Shown here in pieces: positions 17,534 to 25,869 of a stretch of 64,000 bases of DNA. Both the position numbers and the translations under genes were made by a program. The notes beneath the pieces were generated by a model. It saw nothing but the letters and a program-made list of their open reading frames with translations. It was not told where the DNA came from and made no database searches. How positions within the stretch are numbered: position 1 is the stretch's first letter; every line of letters starts with the position of its first letter. The stretch covers positions 1-64,000 of the forward strand of contig JANQKR010000038.1 of the NCBI GenBank assembly GCA_028281025.1. The letters are read 5' to 3'. The DNA comes from Croceivirga sp. Its GTDB lineage: Bacteria; Bacteroidota; Bacteroidia; Flavobacteriales; Flavobacteriaceae.

Positions 17534-18793
17534 ATGCGGGATATTTTTGACAGAATTATTGAAAACAAAGGGCCTTTGGGCAAATGGGCTTCACAAGCAG
17601 AAGGGTATTTTGTTTTTCCAAAGTTGGAAGGACCTATCTCCAATAGGATGAAGTTCAGGGGTAAAGAGGTAATTACCTGGAGTATCAATGATTATCTTGG
17701 GCTTGCCAATCTTCCTGAAGTTAAAAAAGTGGATTCGGATGCCGCTTTGGAACACGGTGCTGCCTATCCCATGGGCGCGCGTATGATGAGTGGCCATACC
17801 GATTATCACGAGCAATTGGAGCGTGAATTGGCCGATTTTGTGGATAAGGAGTCGGCATACTTATTGAATTTCGGCTATCAGGGGATTATGTCCTGTATAG
17901 ACGCTTTGGTAGCCAAGGACGATATTATCGTTTATGATGTGGACTGTCACGCTTGTATCATAGACGGGGTTCGCCTACATATGGGCAAGCGCTTCACGTT
18001 TAAGCATAACGATGTTGAGAGCCTGGAAAAAAACCTGGAACGTGCCACCAAAATGGCACAGGACAACGGGGGAGGTATCCTGGTTATTTCCGAGGGCGTC
18101 TTCGGTATGCGTGGAGAACAGGGAATACTTAAGGAAATAGTAGAACTTAAGAAGAAATTCCAGTTCCGTTTGTTGGTGGATGATGCACATGGTTTTGGAA
18201 CCTTGGGTACTACAGGTGCCGGAGCAGGAGAGGAGCAGGGTATCCAAGACGAAATCGATGTCTATTTTGCCACATTTGCTAAATCCCTTGCCGGAATAGG
18301 TGCCTTTTTAGCGGCCGACAAAGAAATCATAGACTATCTAAAATACAATATGCGTTCGCAGATGTTCGCAAAGTCCTTGCCCATGGTTTTTGTGAAAGGC
18401 GCATTGAAGCGGTTGAACATGCTTCGCACCATGCCTGAATTAAAGGCAAAGCTTTGGGAAAACGTCAATGCCTTACAGAACGGCCTTAAGGAACGTGGAT
18501 TTGATATAGGAACCACAACAAGTTGTGTTACACCTGTGTATCTGAACGGTAGTATTCCCGAGGCAATGGCTTTGGTAAAAGACCTCCGGGAAAATTATGG
18601 AATCTTCTGTTCCATAGTGGTTTACCCAGTGATTCCTAAAGGATTGATCCTACTGCGAATGATTCCTACGGCAACGCATACCATGGAAGATATTGCAGAA
18701 ACCCTGGATGCGTTCTCTGCAATTCGTGAACGACTTCAAAATGGAACCTATAAACGCCTTTCTGCTGCCGTAGCTGCGGCTATGGGCGAGTAG
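17534..18793 (+). CDS. Alpha-oxoamine synthase family PLP enzyme (candidate cysteate/serine acyltransferase)
   Basis: A 419-residue fold-type I PLP enzyme of the AOS family, which also includes serine palmitoyltransferase, KBL, BioF and the flavobacterial cysteate fatty-acyltransferase of capnine synthesis. Key segments are WSINDYLGLANLPEV, the His of DVDCHACIIDGVRLH that stacks on PLP, LLVDDAHGFGTLG (PLP-N1 Asp) and the Schiff-base Lys in FATFAKSLAGIGAFL. The N-terminal region (GPLGKWASQAEGYFVFP) is typical of the flavobacterial group rather than of KBL or BioF. Its partner upstream is a cysteine-synthase-like enzyme. Amino-acid substrate (serine or cysteate) cannot be decided from sequence alone. 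Confidence 0.8.
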   Translation: MRDIFDRIIENKGPLGKWASQAEGYFVFPKLEGPISNRMKFRGKEVITWSINDYLGLANLPEVKKVDSDAALEHGAAYPMGARMMSGHTDYHEQLERELADFVDKESAYLLNFGYQGIMSCIDALVAKDDIIVYDVDCHACIIDGVRLHMGKRFTFKHNDVESLEKNLERATKMAQDNGGGILVISEGVFGMRGEQGILKEIVELKKKFQFRLLVDDAHGFGTLGTTGAGAGEEQGIQDEIDVYFATFAKSLAGIGAFLAADKEIIDYLKYNMRSQMFAKSLPMVFVKGALKRLNMLRTMPELKAKLWENVNALQNGLKERGFDIGTTTSCVTPVYLNGSIPEAMALVKDLRENYGIFCSIVVYPVIPKGLILLRMIPTATHTMEDIAETLDAFSAIRERLQNGTYKRLSAAVAAAMGE

Positions 18794-18798
18794 GAACA

Positions 18799-19653
18799 TT
18801 AACTGAAATACCTTTTCAGAATCCGTAGCACCGGACCTAAGTAGGAAACCCCAAAAAGGTTCAGATGGACCAACAGGTAATAGAGTTGGTAGATGTCCAC
18901 AAGCGCTTTTTGATTCGGATGGGGAGGAATGATTTCATGATATGCCCCATAAAACGTTGATGAAAACCCACCAAAAAGTTTGGTCATCGCCAAATCCACT
19001 TCATTATGGCCGTAATAGACTGCTGGGTCGATAAGATAAGGCCTTCCCTCATTTGAGATAAGGTAATTTCCACTCCAAAGGTCACCGTGTAACAAAGATG
19101 CATGGACTTCCCCAAACAAAGCTTCACAGCAAGTGCCCATTTTAATGATGGATGGTATACTGTCCTGGTCCAATTTGCCCAGGTCTAAGGCCATTTTCAG
19201 CTGGGGGTGCAATCGTTCCTGAACGTAGAAATCCACCCAATTTTGGTGTACGGTGTTGCTTTGGGGCAGTTTTCCAATGAAATTGTCGGTTTCCAGTCCA
19301 AATGTTTCAAAACCCATTTTATGAAGTCCCGCCAAGGCCCTACCGAATACTTCCATATCACGATTTGAGGGATTTTTGGAGGCAATAAATCCTAAAAAAA
19401 GATAGGTCGTTCCCTGGTTATCGTGCACACCAAGGATTTTAGGAATGGCAATGGTATGTGTACTGGCCAATTTTTGAAGTCCAAGGGCTTCTTTCCGCAG
19501 GAGGTCCCCAGCGTTATGGAAAGAGGCCGATTTCACAAAATACTTTTGGTTTCCCGTCTCCACTTTAAAGGCCTGTGCAATATCCCCTCCGGAAACGCTC
19601 GTAATGGCTATTGGCTTCTCCCCTAAAACTTGATGTATGAATGAGGGGTCCAA
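18799..19653 (-). CDS. Fructosamine kinase family protein
   Basis: A 284-residue kinase of the fructosamine-3-kinase/YniA family, which phosphorylates ketosamines on glycated amines (protein repair). Seen: a nucleotide-binding VSGGDIAQAFKVETGNQKYFVK with the ATP-binding Lys, the catalytic loop LLHGDLWSGNYL, and metal-binding LIDPAVYYGHNEVDLAM. The start is unusual: TTG at 19653-19651, immediately after and in frame with the TAA stop of the upstream gene. There is no in-frame ATG close by, and the family N-terminus fits this start. It probably depends on termination-reinitiation from the upstream gene. Confidence 0.88.
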   Translation of the reverse strand: MDPSFIHQVLGEKPIAITSVSGGDIAQAFKVETGNQKYFVKSASFHNAGDLLRKEALGLQKLASTHTIAIPKILGVHDNQGTTYLFLGFIASKNPSNRDMEVFGRALAGLHKMGFETFGLETDNFIGKLPQSNTVHQNWVDFYVQERLHPQLKMALDLGKLDQDSIPSIIKMGTCCEALFGEVHASLLHGDLWSGNYLISNEGRPYLIDPAVYYGHNEVDLAMTKLFGGFSSTFYGAYHEIIPPHPNQKALVDIYQLYYLLVHLNLFGVSYLGPVLRILKRYFS

Positions 19654-20772
19654 TTACAAAGCTTTTCGATAGGTACGCCTACGTTTGTGGGTAATCGGGT
19701 TAAAATGCTTCCACATTTGGCGTATAGCAGTATTCTCTTCCAATTCCGGCGTGCGGATACAATTTACAATACCCTTGGCTTTAAAGGTGTGGTAGTATTC
19801 ATTAAAGATAACGGCCGTAACCCCTTTGTTTTGAAAGTCCGGTCGTATGCCTATCAAGTAGAAAATCACATCTTTGCTGCTTTTCTTAGCTCTTAAGAGA
19901 TGAAAAATCCCAAAAGGGAACAATCTTCCATTTGCTTTTTGCAAGGCTTTGGAAAAGGAAGGCATGACTATGGCAAAGGCAACCAATTTATCATCACTGT
20001 CCACAACAAATTTGATATACTCCGGATTGATAAAACTGATGTACTTCTTTTTAAAATAGGCTTTTTGAACCTCGGTGATCTTCACAAAGGAGGAAAGCTT
20101 GGCATAACTTTCATTGAACAGATCGAACATTTGGTCCACCCAGGGCATAATTTCACTGCTATTCGTAAAATTGATTTCGCGCAGACCAAAACGTTTTTTA
20201 ATGAGAACGTTGGCCTTGGCAAAGAGTTTGGGGTCCGCTGCTGCGGCTTTGAATTTGTTCTCCAGGTATTCTTTTTCCTTTACAAAACCGTGTTCCTCAT
20301 AGTGTTTTTGGTAATAGGGATGGTTGTACCAGGTAATCATGGTACCAATATGATCAAATCCTTCTATGAGAACACCAACCTTGTCCAGATTCGAAAACCC
20401 TACTGGCCCTTCCATATATTCCAATCCATTGGCCTTGCCAATGGCCTCAACCTCACCCAAAAGTATTTTGGATACCTCCAGATCATCCACAAAATCAAAC
20501 CATCCAAAGCGCATTTTTTTCAATCCCTGTCCGTTGACCTCCAAATGATTGATGATGGCTGCGATTCTTCCGACCACTTTCCCATTTTTTATGGCTAGGA
20601 AAAACTGGGCCTGGGCGGATTGAAATGCGGGATTCCTCTGGCGATCAAAAACTTCCAGTTCATCCTTGATGATCGGGGGAACCCAATAGGGATTGCCTTT
20701 GTACAGTTGGAAGGGAAATTTTACAAAGGCTTTAAAATCTGCTTTTGAAACGACTTCTTTTACTTGAACCAT
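19654..20772 (-). CDS. GNAT-fold acyltransferase-like protein
   Basis: A 372-residue cytosolic protein with GNAT-like features. The N-terminal region (YKGNPYWVPPIIKDELEVFDRQRNPAF) and the strand-loop AQFFLAIKNGKVVGRIAAIINH resemble an acetyl-CoA-binding N-acetyltransferase core. A second GNAT-like part near the C-terminus carries YLIGIRPDFQNKGVTAVIFNEYYHTFKAKG, with Q/RxxG-type CoA contacts. So it may contain two degenerate GNAT modules. The substrate is unknown. Its stop codon directly abuts the TTG start of the fructosamine kinase gene, implying co-expression. Confidence 0.7.
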   Translation of the reverse strand: MVQVKEVVSKADFKAFVKFPFQLYKGNPYWVPPIIKDELEVFDRQRNPAFQSAQAQFFLAIKNGKVVGRIAAIINHLEVNGQGLKKMRFGWFDFVDDLEVSKILLGEVEAIGKANGLEYMEGPVGFSNLDKVGVLIEGFDHIGTMITWYNHPYYQKHYEEHGFVKEKEYLENKFKAAAADPKLFAKANVLIKKRFGLREINFTNSSEIMPWVDQMFDLFNESYAKLSSFVKITEVQKAYFKKKYISFINPEYIKFVVDSDDKLVAFAIVMPSFSKALQKANGRLFPFGIFHLLRAKKSSKDVIFYLIGIRPDFQNKGVTAVIFNEYYHTFKAKGIVNCIRTPELEENTAIRQMWKHFNPITHKRRRTYRKAL

Positions 20773-20822
20773 AGGTTAGGATTGTAAGGCTCAAGATGGG
20801 GAATAATCTGCTCAGAAAAAAA

Positions 20823-21779
20823 TTAGAAATCCAATTTCTTCTTGCGTCGTTTTTTCTTTTTCTTGGTGCTGTTGCGTTTGATCTTTGCTTTTGCGCCCTG
20901 TTCGTTGAGGGGTTTAAGCTCGTCTTTGTGAAAATCCAATCGGTACGAAAGCCCGGTCCTTCCAAAAGCCCTGAACGGGGTATCCTTAATACTGGCGCCC
21001 AAACTGAAATCCACTTGAAAATTGGGATTGAACAAATGGGCAATACCCGTCCTTAGCAACAAATCGGAAAAACGATCACTCTCTATGCCCTGATGTTCCA
21101 CGAAAATGCTCCATTTAGGGTTTCTAAAAGCACGGGTATAGGAAATGGCATAGCTTAATTCCGGAAAGTCGGTAGTGATGCGGTCATAGGCCACATTGGT
21201 AATTAAAACCGATTTTGGGGTAAGGCGGCTTTGGGTGGCGATCATACCCCGGTAAGAAATCGTTCCGTCCTCCGGATAAAAAGGATTATCACCCAAGTTA
21301 AAAGTTGCCCCGGCGTACAAGGAAACTGCTGGAATAAGATTTTTAAGCTGAAACTTGTTATTGGCACGCCAACTGTACAGATTAGGTTTGTTGGCTTCCG
21401 GATTTTTAAAGGGATCAAAGACCAAATATTTGAGCCCGATACGGTTCCGGGAAAAATCGGTGCGCCGTTCATCCACTCCAAAATTATCAAAGGTGATGTT
21501 CTCGCTTATATAGGTGCCTTCGTATTTCAACTCCAATTCCTCAAATAGAAAACCGTAACGTAGGGCCAGTTCGCCCCCAAAGATGGAGGAAGAAGTATTC
21601 AATACGCTATGGTCCCGCATTTCGTATAAAAAACCGGTCTCCGCCTGGACCACATTTTTTCCAACAGCATAAGCACTTACCCCGATCCCTGGACGATTTG
21701 AGTTGATCACATCCGTGTACTGACCCTTGGTCAAAAAGGGTAAGAACAACAATAAAAGGAAAAATCTGTAATGCACCAT
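20823..21779 (-). CDS. Outer-membrane transporter-like beta-barrel (phenol MetA-type channel family)
   Basis: A 318-residue exported barrel protein. The signal peptide (FFLLLLFLPFLTKG) is followed by INSNRPGIGVSAYAVGKNVVQAETGF, a start typical of the 'transporter' family related to MetA-pathway phenol channels. Many amphipathic beta-strands follow (LALRYGFLFEELELKYEGTY, NRIGLKYLVFDPF). The end is odd: after the last barrel strand (RTGLSYRLDFH) come about 30 residues rich in Lys and Arg (NSTKKKKKRRKKKLDF). A free basic tail is unexpected for a barrel whose C-terminus is normally the insertion signal. Substrate unknown. Confidence 0.75.
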   Translation of the reverse strand: MVHYRFFLLLLFLPFLTKGQYTDVINSNRPGIGVSAYAVGKNVVQAETGFLYEMRDHSVLNTSSSIFGGELALRYGFLFEELELKYEGTYISENITFDNFGVDERRTDFSRNRIGLKYLVFDPFKNPEANKPNLYSWRANNKFQLKNLIPAVSLYAGATFNLGDNPFYPEDGTISYRGMIATQSRLTPKSVLITNVAYDRITTDFPELSYAISYTRAFRNPKWSIFVEHQGIESDRFSDLLLRTGIAHLFNPNFQVDFSLGASIKDTPFRAFGRTGLSYRLDFHKDELKPLNEQGAKAKIKRNSTKKKKKRRKKKLDF

Positions 21780-21862
21780 AGCAAGACTTTAATACTATTT
21801 TATGAAACGAATATTCAATTTAATGGACTAGTTGGGTAAATTTGAATCAATAGCAATACACC

Positions 21863-22123
21863 ATGGTTGTACTACAAACGATATTATTTCTGATAATCGT
21901 ATACTATATCGCTAAAATCCTTTGGAAATGGTTGGCGCCAAAACTGCTGAATTATGCCGTTCAGAAAACGGAGGAACGTTTTGGACAACAATTTGGACAA
22001 TTTCAACAATCCCATCAGCACCCAAAACGGGAAGGGGAGACCACAGTGCACAAAGCACCCAATCCCAAATCCAATCCTTCAAAAAAAGTTGGAGAATACA
22101 TAGATTTTGAAGAAATTGAATAA
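21863..22123 (+). CDS. DUF4834 family small membrane protein
   Basis: An 86-residue protein. It has an N-terminal membrane span (VVLQTILFLIIVYYIAKILW), then a polar region (KTEERFGQQFGQFQQSHQHPK) and a conserved acidic end (KVGEYIDFEEIE) typical of DUF4834, a Bacteroidota-specific family of unknown function. It directly precedes the YfhO-like gene (24-bp gap), so they are probably one transcript. A TAAATTTG box lies at 21837-21844, 18 bp before the start. Confidence 0.85.
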   Translation: MVVLQTILFLIIVYYIAKILWKWLAPKLLNYAVQKTEERFGQQFGQFQQSHQHPKREGETTVHKAPNPKSNPSKKVGEYIDFEEIE

Positions 22124-22147
22124 TCTTTGGGCATTCAAAGCCAGATT

Positions 22148-24583
22148 ATGAAGCTTTCTGCAAAAGCCATCTTTACCCATATTGCCGTTGTTCTTTTTTT
22201 CATTGTGGCCTCATTGGCGTACTTCTATCCCGTGATTCAGGGCAAGGCCATCTATCAATCCGATATCGCCCTTTACAAAGGAATGGCCAAGGAACGTGAT
22301 GATTACAAGGAAACTACAGGAGTGGAGTCCTACTGGACCAATAGTGCTTTTGGCGGTATGCCTACTTATCAATTGGGAGCCAACTATCCACACGATTACG
22401 TAAAAAAATTGGACCGATTGATTCGGTTTTTGCCAAGACCCGCGGATTATCTATTCTTATACTTCATTGGGTTTTATATTTTAATGCTCTGCATGAAAAT
22501 GGATTGGCGATTGGCCATCCTGGGCAGTCTGGCTTTCGGTTTCTCAACCTATTACATCATTATCCTGGGCGTGGGGCATAATGCCAAAGCCCATGCCATT
22601 GGTTACCTGCCAATGGTTTTAGGGGGAATTCTGTTGGTGTTTCGGAAGAAATACATACTTGGCTTTGTTTTAACTGCCATTGCCATGGCCCTTGAAATTA
22701 GTGCCAATCATTATCAGATGACCTATTATTTCATGTTGTTGGTACTGATTCTTGGTCTGGTCTATTTGATTGAGGCCATTCGAAAAAAGAAGCTAAAGCA
22801 TTTTTTCGCTTCAGTGGGCATTTTGCTTGCGGCCGTACTTTTGGGAATAGCCACCAATGCCACGGGAATTTTGGCCACCAAGGAATATGCGGATTGGAGT
22901 ACACGGGGTAAATCGGAGCTCACCATCAATCCGGATGGTACCGAAAAGGAAATTAAAAATGGGCTGGACAGGGAATATATCACCCAGTACAGCTATGGAA
23001 TTACGGAATCCTTGAATCTTTTTGTGCCTCGCTTGTTTGGTGGTTCCAATAGTGAGAATTTAGGGAAGGACTCAAAAGCCTATGAATTTTTGACCGGTCA
23101 GGGATTGTCCCCTACACGGGCGTTGGAGTTTACCCAGGGCCTCCCCTTGTATTGGGGAAATCAACCTGGGGTAGCTGCCCCCGCATACATTGGGGCCGTG
23201 GTGTTTTTTCTGTTTTTATTGGGCCTTTTTTTGGTCAAGGGCAAGAAGAAATGGTGGTTGTTGGGCGGGGTGCTTTTATCACTCGTACTCTCCTGGGGAA
23301 AGAACTTCCCGGCCTTGACCAACTTTATGATCGATTATTTCCCCTTGTACAATAAATTCCGGGCGGTTTCTTCCATACAGGTCATTTTGGAACTATGTGT
23401 CCCTATTTTGGCAATTTTGGGCCTTAAACAATTGTTTGCCGATTCCATTAAAAAGAAGGAGAAGATAAAGGCACTGCAATTATCCGGAATCATCGCCTTG
23501 GGTGTGGTCATCGTGCTTTTTGTGATAAAAGGAATGTTCGGTTTTGAGGGGTTGAGTGATGCCACCTATCAGCAATATTTTGGGGAGGAGTTGATGTCCA
23601 TGATAGAACGCGATAGGGAAGCGGTGTACATCAGTGACACCTTTAGGACGTTGATTTATTTTGCGCTAACGGCGGCAGTCGTTTTTCTAATGATAAGGGG
23701 GGCGATAAAAAGGAACATGGCCCTGATCGTCATTGGCATATTGCTTGTTTTTGATTTGGTAGGGGTGAACCAACGTTATGTAAATGAGGATGACTTTGTT
23801 CGGCAACGTTTGGTGGACCAACCTTACCAGGCCACGGAGGCGGATCGGCAAATACAAACGGATAAATCCATATATAGGGTTTTTGACCCTTCGGAAGGAG
23901 TTGTCGGCTCACGGACATCGTATTTCCATAAATCATTGAGCGGTTACCATGCCGCCAAACCGGCCAAGCTCGAAGATTTATTTGACTTCCATTTGTACAG
24001 TAACAATTTGGATGTTCTGAATATGCTGAACGTCAAGTACATTTTTCAACAGGACGAGGATGGAAAGCGAATTCCTACCATAAATCCGGATGCCAACGGT
24101 CCGGCGTGGTTCATCAACAATCTGATTGCGGTTTCCAGCGCCGATATGGAGATTAAGGCCCTGGATAGTTTAAATACCAAAAAATCGGCGGTTTTTGATG
24201 AAACCGATCAAACAGTGTTAAAGCCCCGGACGTTTACAGTGGATTCATTGGCCTCCATAAAAGTGATGGACCATCGTCCGGATTTCATTGCATATGAAAT
24301 GGATAACCCCAATGCAGGATTTGTGGTCTTTTCTGAAATGCACTATCCCAATGGATGGCATGCATCCATTGATGGCAAGGAGGAAACCCATTACAGGGTG
24401 AACTATGCCCTACGGGGAATGAAGGTCCCCGCTGGGAAACATACCGTGATTTTCCAGTTCGATCCGGAGGTAGTGAAGACGGGCAGCACCATTGCACTGG
24501 CAAGCAACCTCCTTTTGGGAGTGCTTGCCCTGGGGGGTATGGTTTGGTTGCTCCGAAAACCTGGAAGAAAAGCCAAGGATTGA
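22148..24583 (+). CDS. YfhO-like polytopic membrane protein
   Basis: An 811-residue integral membrane protein of the bacterial YfhO family. Known YfhO proteins are GT-C-like and take part in glycosylating cell-wall polymers, so a glycosyl-transfer role is inferred. It has at least 12 hydrophobic spans from about residues 10 to 560 and a periplasmic C-terminal beta-rich domain (GFVVFSEMHYPNGWHASIDGKEE), closing with a last span. A motif near the start, SDIALYKGMAKERDDY, lies in the first extracytoplasmic loop. I use the ATG at 22148; the open frame begins upstream only with a TTG. Its TGA overlaps the ATG of the next gene by 1 nt. Confidence 0.85.
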   Translation: MKLSAKAIFTHIAVVLFFIVASLAYFYPVIQGKAIYQSDIALYKGMAKERDDYKETTGVESYWTNSAFGGMPTYQLGANYPHDYVKKLDRLIRFLPRPADYLFLYFIGFYILMLCMKMDWRLAILGSLAFGFSTYYIIILGVGHNAKAHAIGYLPMVLGGILLVFRKKYILGFVLTAIAMALEISANHYQMTYYFMLLVLILGLVYLIEAIRKKKLKHFFASVGILLAAVLLGIATNATGILATKEYADWSTRGKSELTINPDGTEKEIKNGLDREYITQYSYGITESLNLFVPRLFGGSNSENLGKDSKAYEFLTGQGLSPTRALEFTQGLPLYWGNQPGVAAPAYIGAVVFFLFLLGLFLVKGKKKWWLLGGVLLSLVLSWGKNFPALTNFMIDYFPLYNKFRAVSSIQVILELCVPILAILGLKQLFADSIKKKEKIKALQLSGIIALGVVIVLFVIKGMFGFEGLSDATYQQYFGEELMSMIERDREAVYISDTFRTLIYFALTAAVVFLMIRGAIKRNMALIVIGILLVFDLVGVNQRYVNEDDFVRQRLVDQPYQATEADRQIQTDKSIYRVFDPSEGVVGSRTSYFHKSLSGYHAAKPAKLEDLFDFHLYSNNLDVLNMLNVKYIFQQDEDGKRIPTINPDANGPAWFINNLIAVSSADMEIKALDSLNTKKSAVFDETDQTVLKPRTFTVDSLASIKVMDHRPDFIAYEMDNPNAGFVVFSEMHYPNGWHASIDGKEETHYRVNYALRGMKVPAGKHTVIFQFDPEVVKTGSTIALASNLLLGVLALGGMVWLLRKPGRKAKD

Positions 24584-25869
24584 TGCAAAAGGTGCTCATT
24601 ATCACCTATTATTGGCCACCCGCTGGCGGCCCTGGGGTACAACGATGGTTGAAATTTATTCAATACCTTCCCAATTTTGATATTGAACCTATCGTATTCA
24701 TTCCCGAAAAACCCCATTACCCCTTATATGACGAATCTTTAGTGACCAAAGTCCCCAAAGGACTTCGCATCATCAAACAATCCATTTTTGAACCGTATGG
24801 ATTCGCTTCATTCCTATCCAAAAAGAAAACCGAACGCATCAGTTCCGGTATTATCCAGGAGTACAAAAAGCAGTCGTTTTTGGAGCGAATGCTATTGTGG
24901 GTAAGGGGGAACCTCTTTATCCCGGATGCTCGAAAGTATTGGGTAGGACCTTCTGTTCAAAAAATAAGACGGTTGATACTGGAGGAACAGATTGAAACCA
25001 TAATTACTACGGGCCCTCCGCACAGTGTTCACCTAATAGGAAAAAAGATAAAGGGAAACTCCAAGATCAACTGGGTGGCCGATTTTCGCGATCCGTGGAC
25101 CAGCATTGGCTACCACAAAAAACTGAAATTGACCAAAGCTTCGCAACGAAAGCACAAGGCGTTGGAAAAACAGGTCCTTAACATGGCGGACACTATTGTC
25201 GTGACCAGCGAAACCACTCGATTGGAATTTGAGGGATTGACGGAAAGACCGATTTCCGTTATTACCAATGGCTATGATGGGGAACGGTTGCAATCTTCCG
25301 TGGATACCAGTTTTACGCTTTCCCATATTGGTTCCTTGTTGACGGAAAGGGACCCAAAGACCCTTTGGGAGGCCATTGGGGAATTGGTCCGGGAAAACAC
25401 GGCGTTCAAGGAAAACTTGAAGGTTCAATTGATAGGTGTTGTAGGGGAGGGGGTATTGGAATCCATCAAAGCCTATGGAATTACTGACTATGTTGAAATT
25501 CTGGGATACATTCCCCACTCAAAGGTATTGGAATATCAATGCAAATCCCAGGTGTTGCTGTTATTGGAAATTGATTCCGAAGAAACCCGGGGTATCATTC
25601 CGGGCAAACTTTTTGAATATTTAAAGAGTCAACGTCCCATATGGGCCATAGGACCCAAAAACTGGGAAGCCGGACAAATGGTGCAAGCCCATAATGCGGG
25701 GAATTACGTAACCCACAACGATACCAAATCCATAAAAACCTTACTTTTGGAAGGATTTCAACAGTTCCAAAAGGGAGAATTAACCTGTAATTCCAGAGGA
25801 ATTGAACAGTACCATCGCCGGGAACTGACCAAAAAACTAGCCAATCTCCTTACATGGGAATCGTCCTAA
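24583..25869 (+). CDS. Glycosyltransferase (GT4-like)
   Basis: A 428-residue predicted cytosolic glycosyltransferase with two Rossmann-like halves (GT-B). It starts MQKVLIITYYWPPAGGPGVQRWLKF, a classical N-terminal nucleotide-sugar glycosyltransferase opening. The second half has ISVITNGYDGE, the SHIGSLLTERDPKTLWEAI acceptor-donor linker, and the C-terminal E-rich helix ELDSEETRGIIPGKLFEYL (written here approximately: LLLEIDSEETRGIIPGK). The start overlaps the preceding stop by 1 nt (TGATG), and the stop lies 16 bp inside the next gene, so the three genes are translationally coupled. It probably builds a surface polysaccharide. Confidence 0.85.
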   Translation: MQKVLIITYYWPPAGGPGVQRWLKFIQYLPNFDIEPIVFIPEKPHYPLYDESLVTKVPKGLRIIKQSIFEPYGFASFLSKKKTERISSGIIQEYKKQSFLERMLLWVRGNLFIPDARKYWVGPSVQKIRRLILEEQIETIITTGPPHSVHLIGKKIKGNSKINWVADFRDPWTSIGYHKKLKLTKASQRKHKALEKQVLNMADTIVVTSETTRLEFEGLTERPISVITNGYDGERLQSSVDTSFTLSHIGSLLTERDPKTLWEAIGELVRENTAFKENLKVQLIGVVGEGVLESIKAYGITDYVEILGYIPHSKVLEYQCKSQVLLLLEIDSEETRGIIPGKLFEYLKSQRPIWAIGPKNWEAGQMVQAHNAGNYVTHNDTKSIKTLLLEGFQQFQKGELTCNSRGIEQYHRRELTKKLANLLTWESS

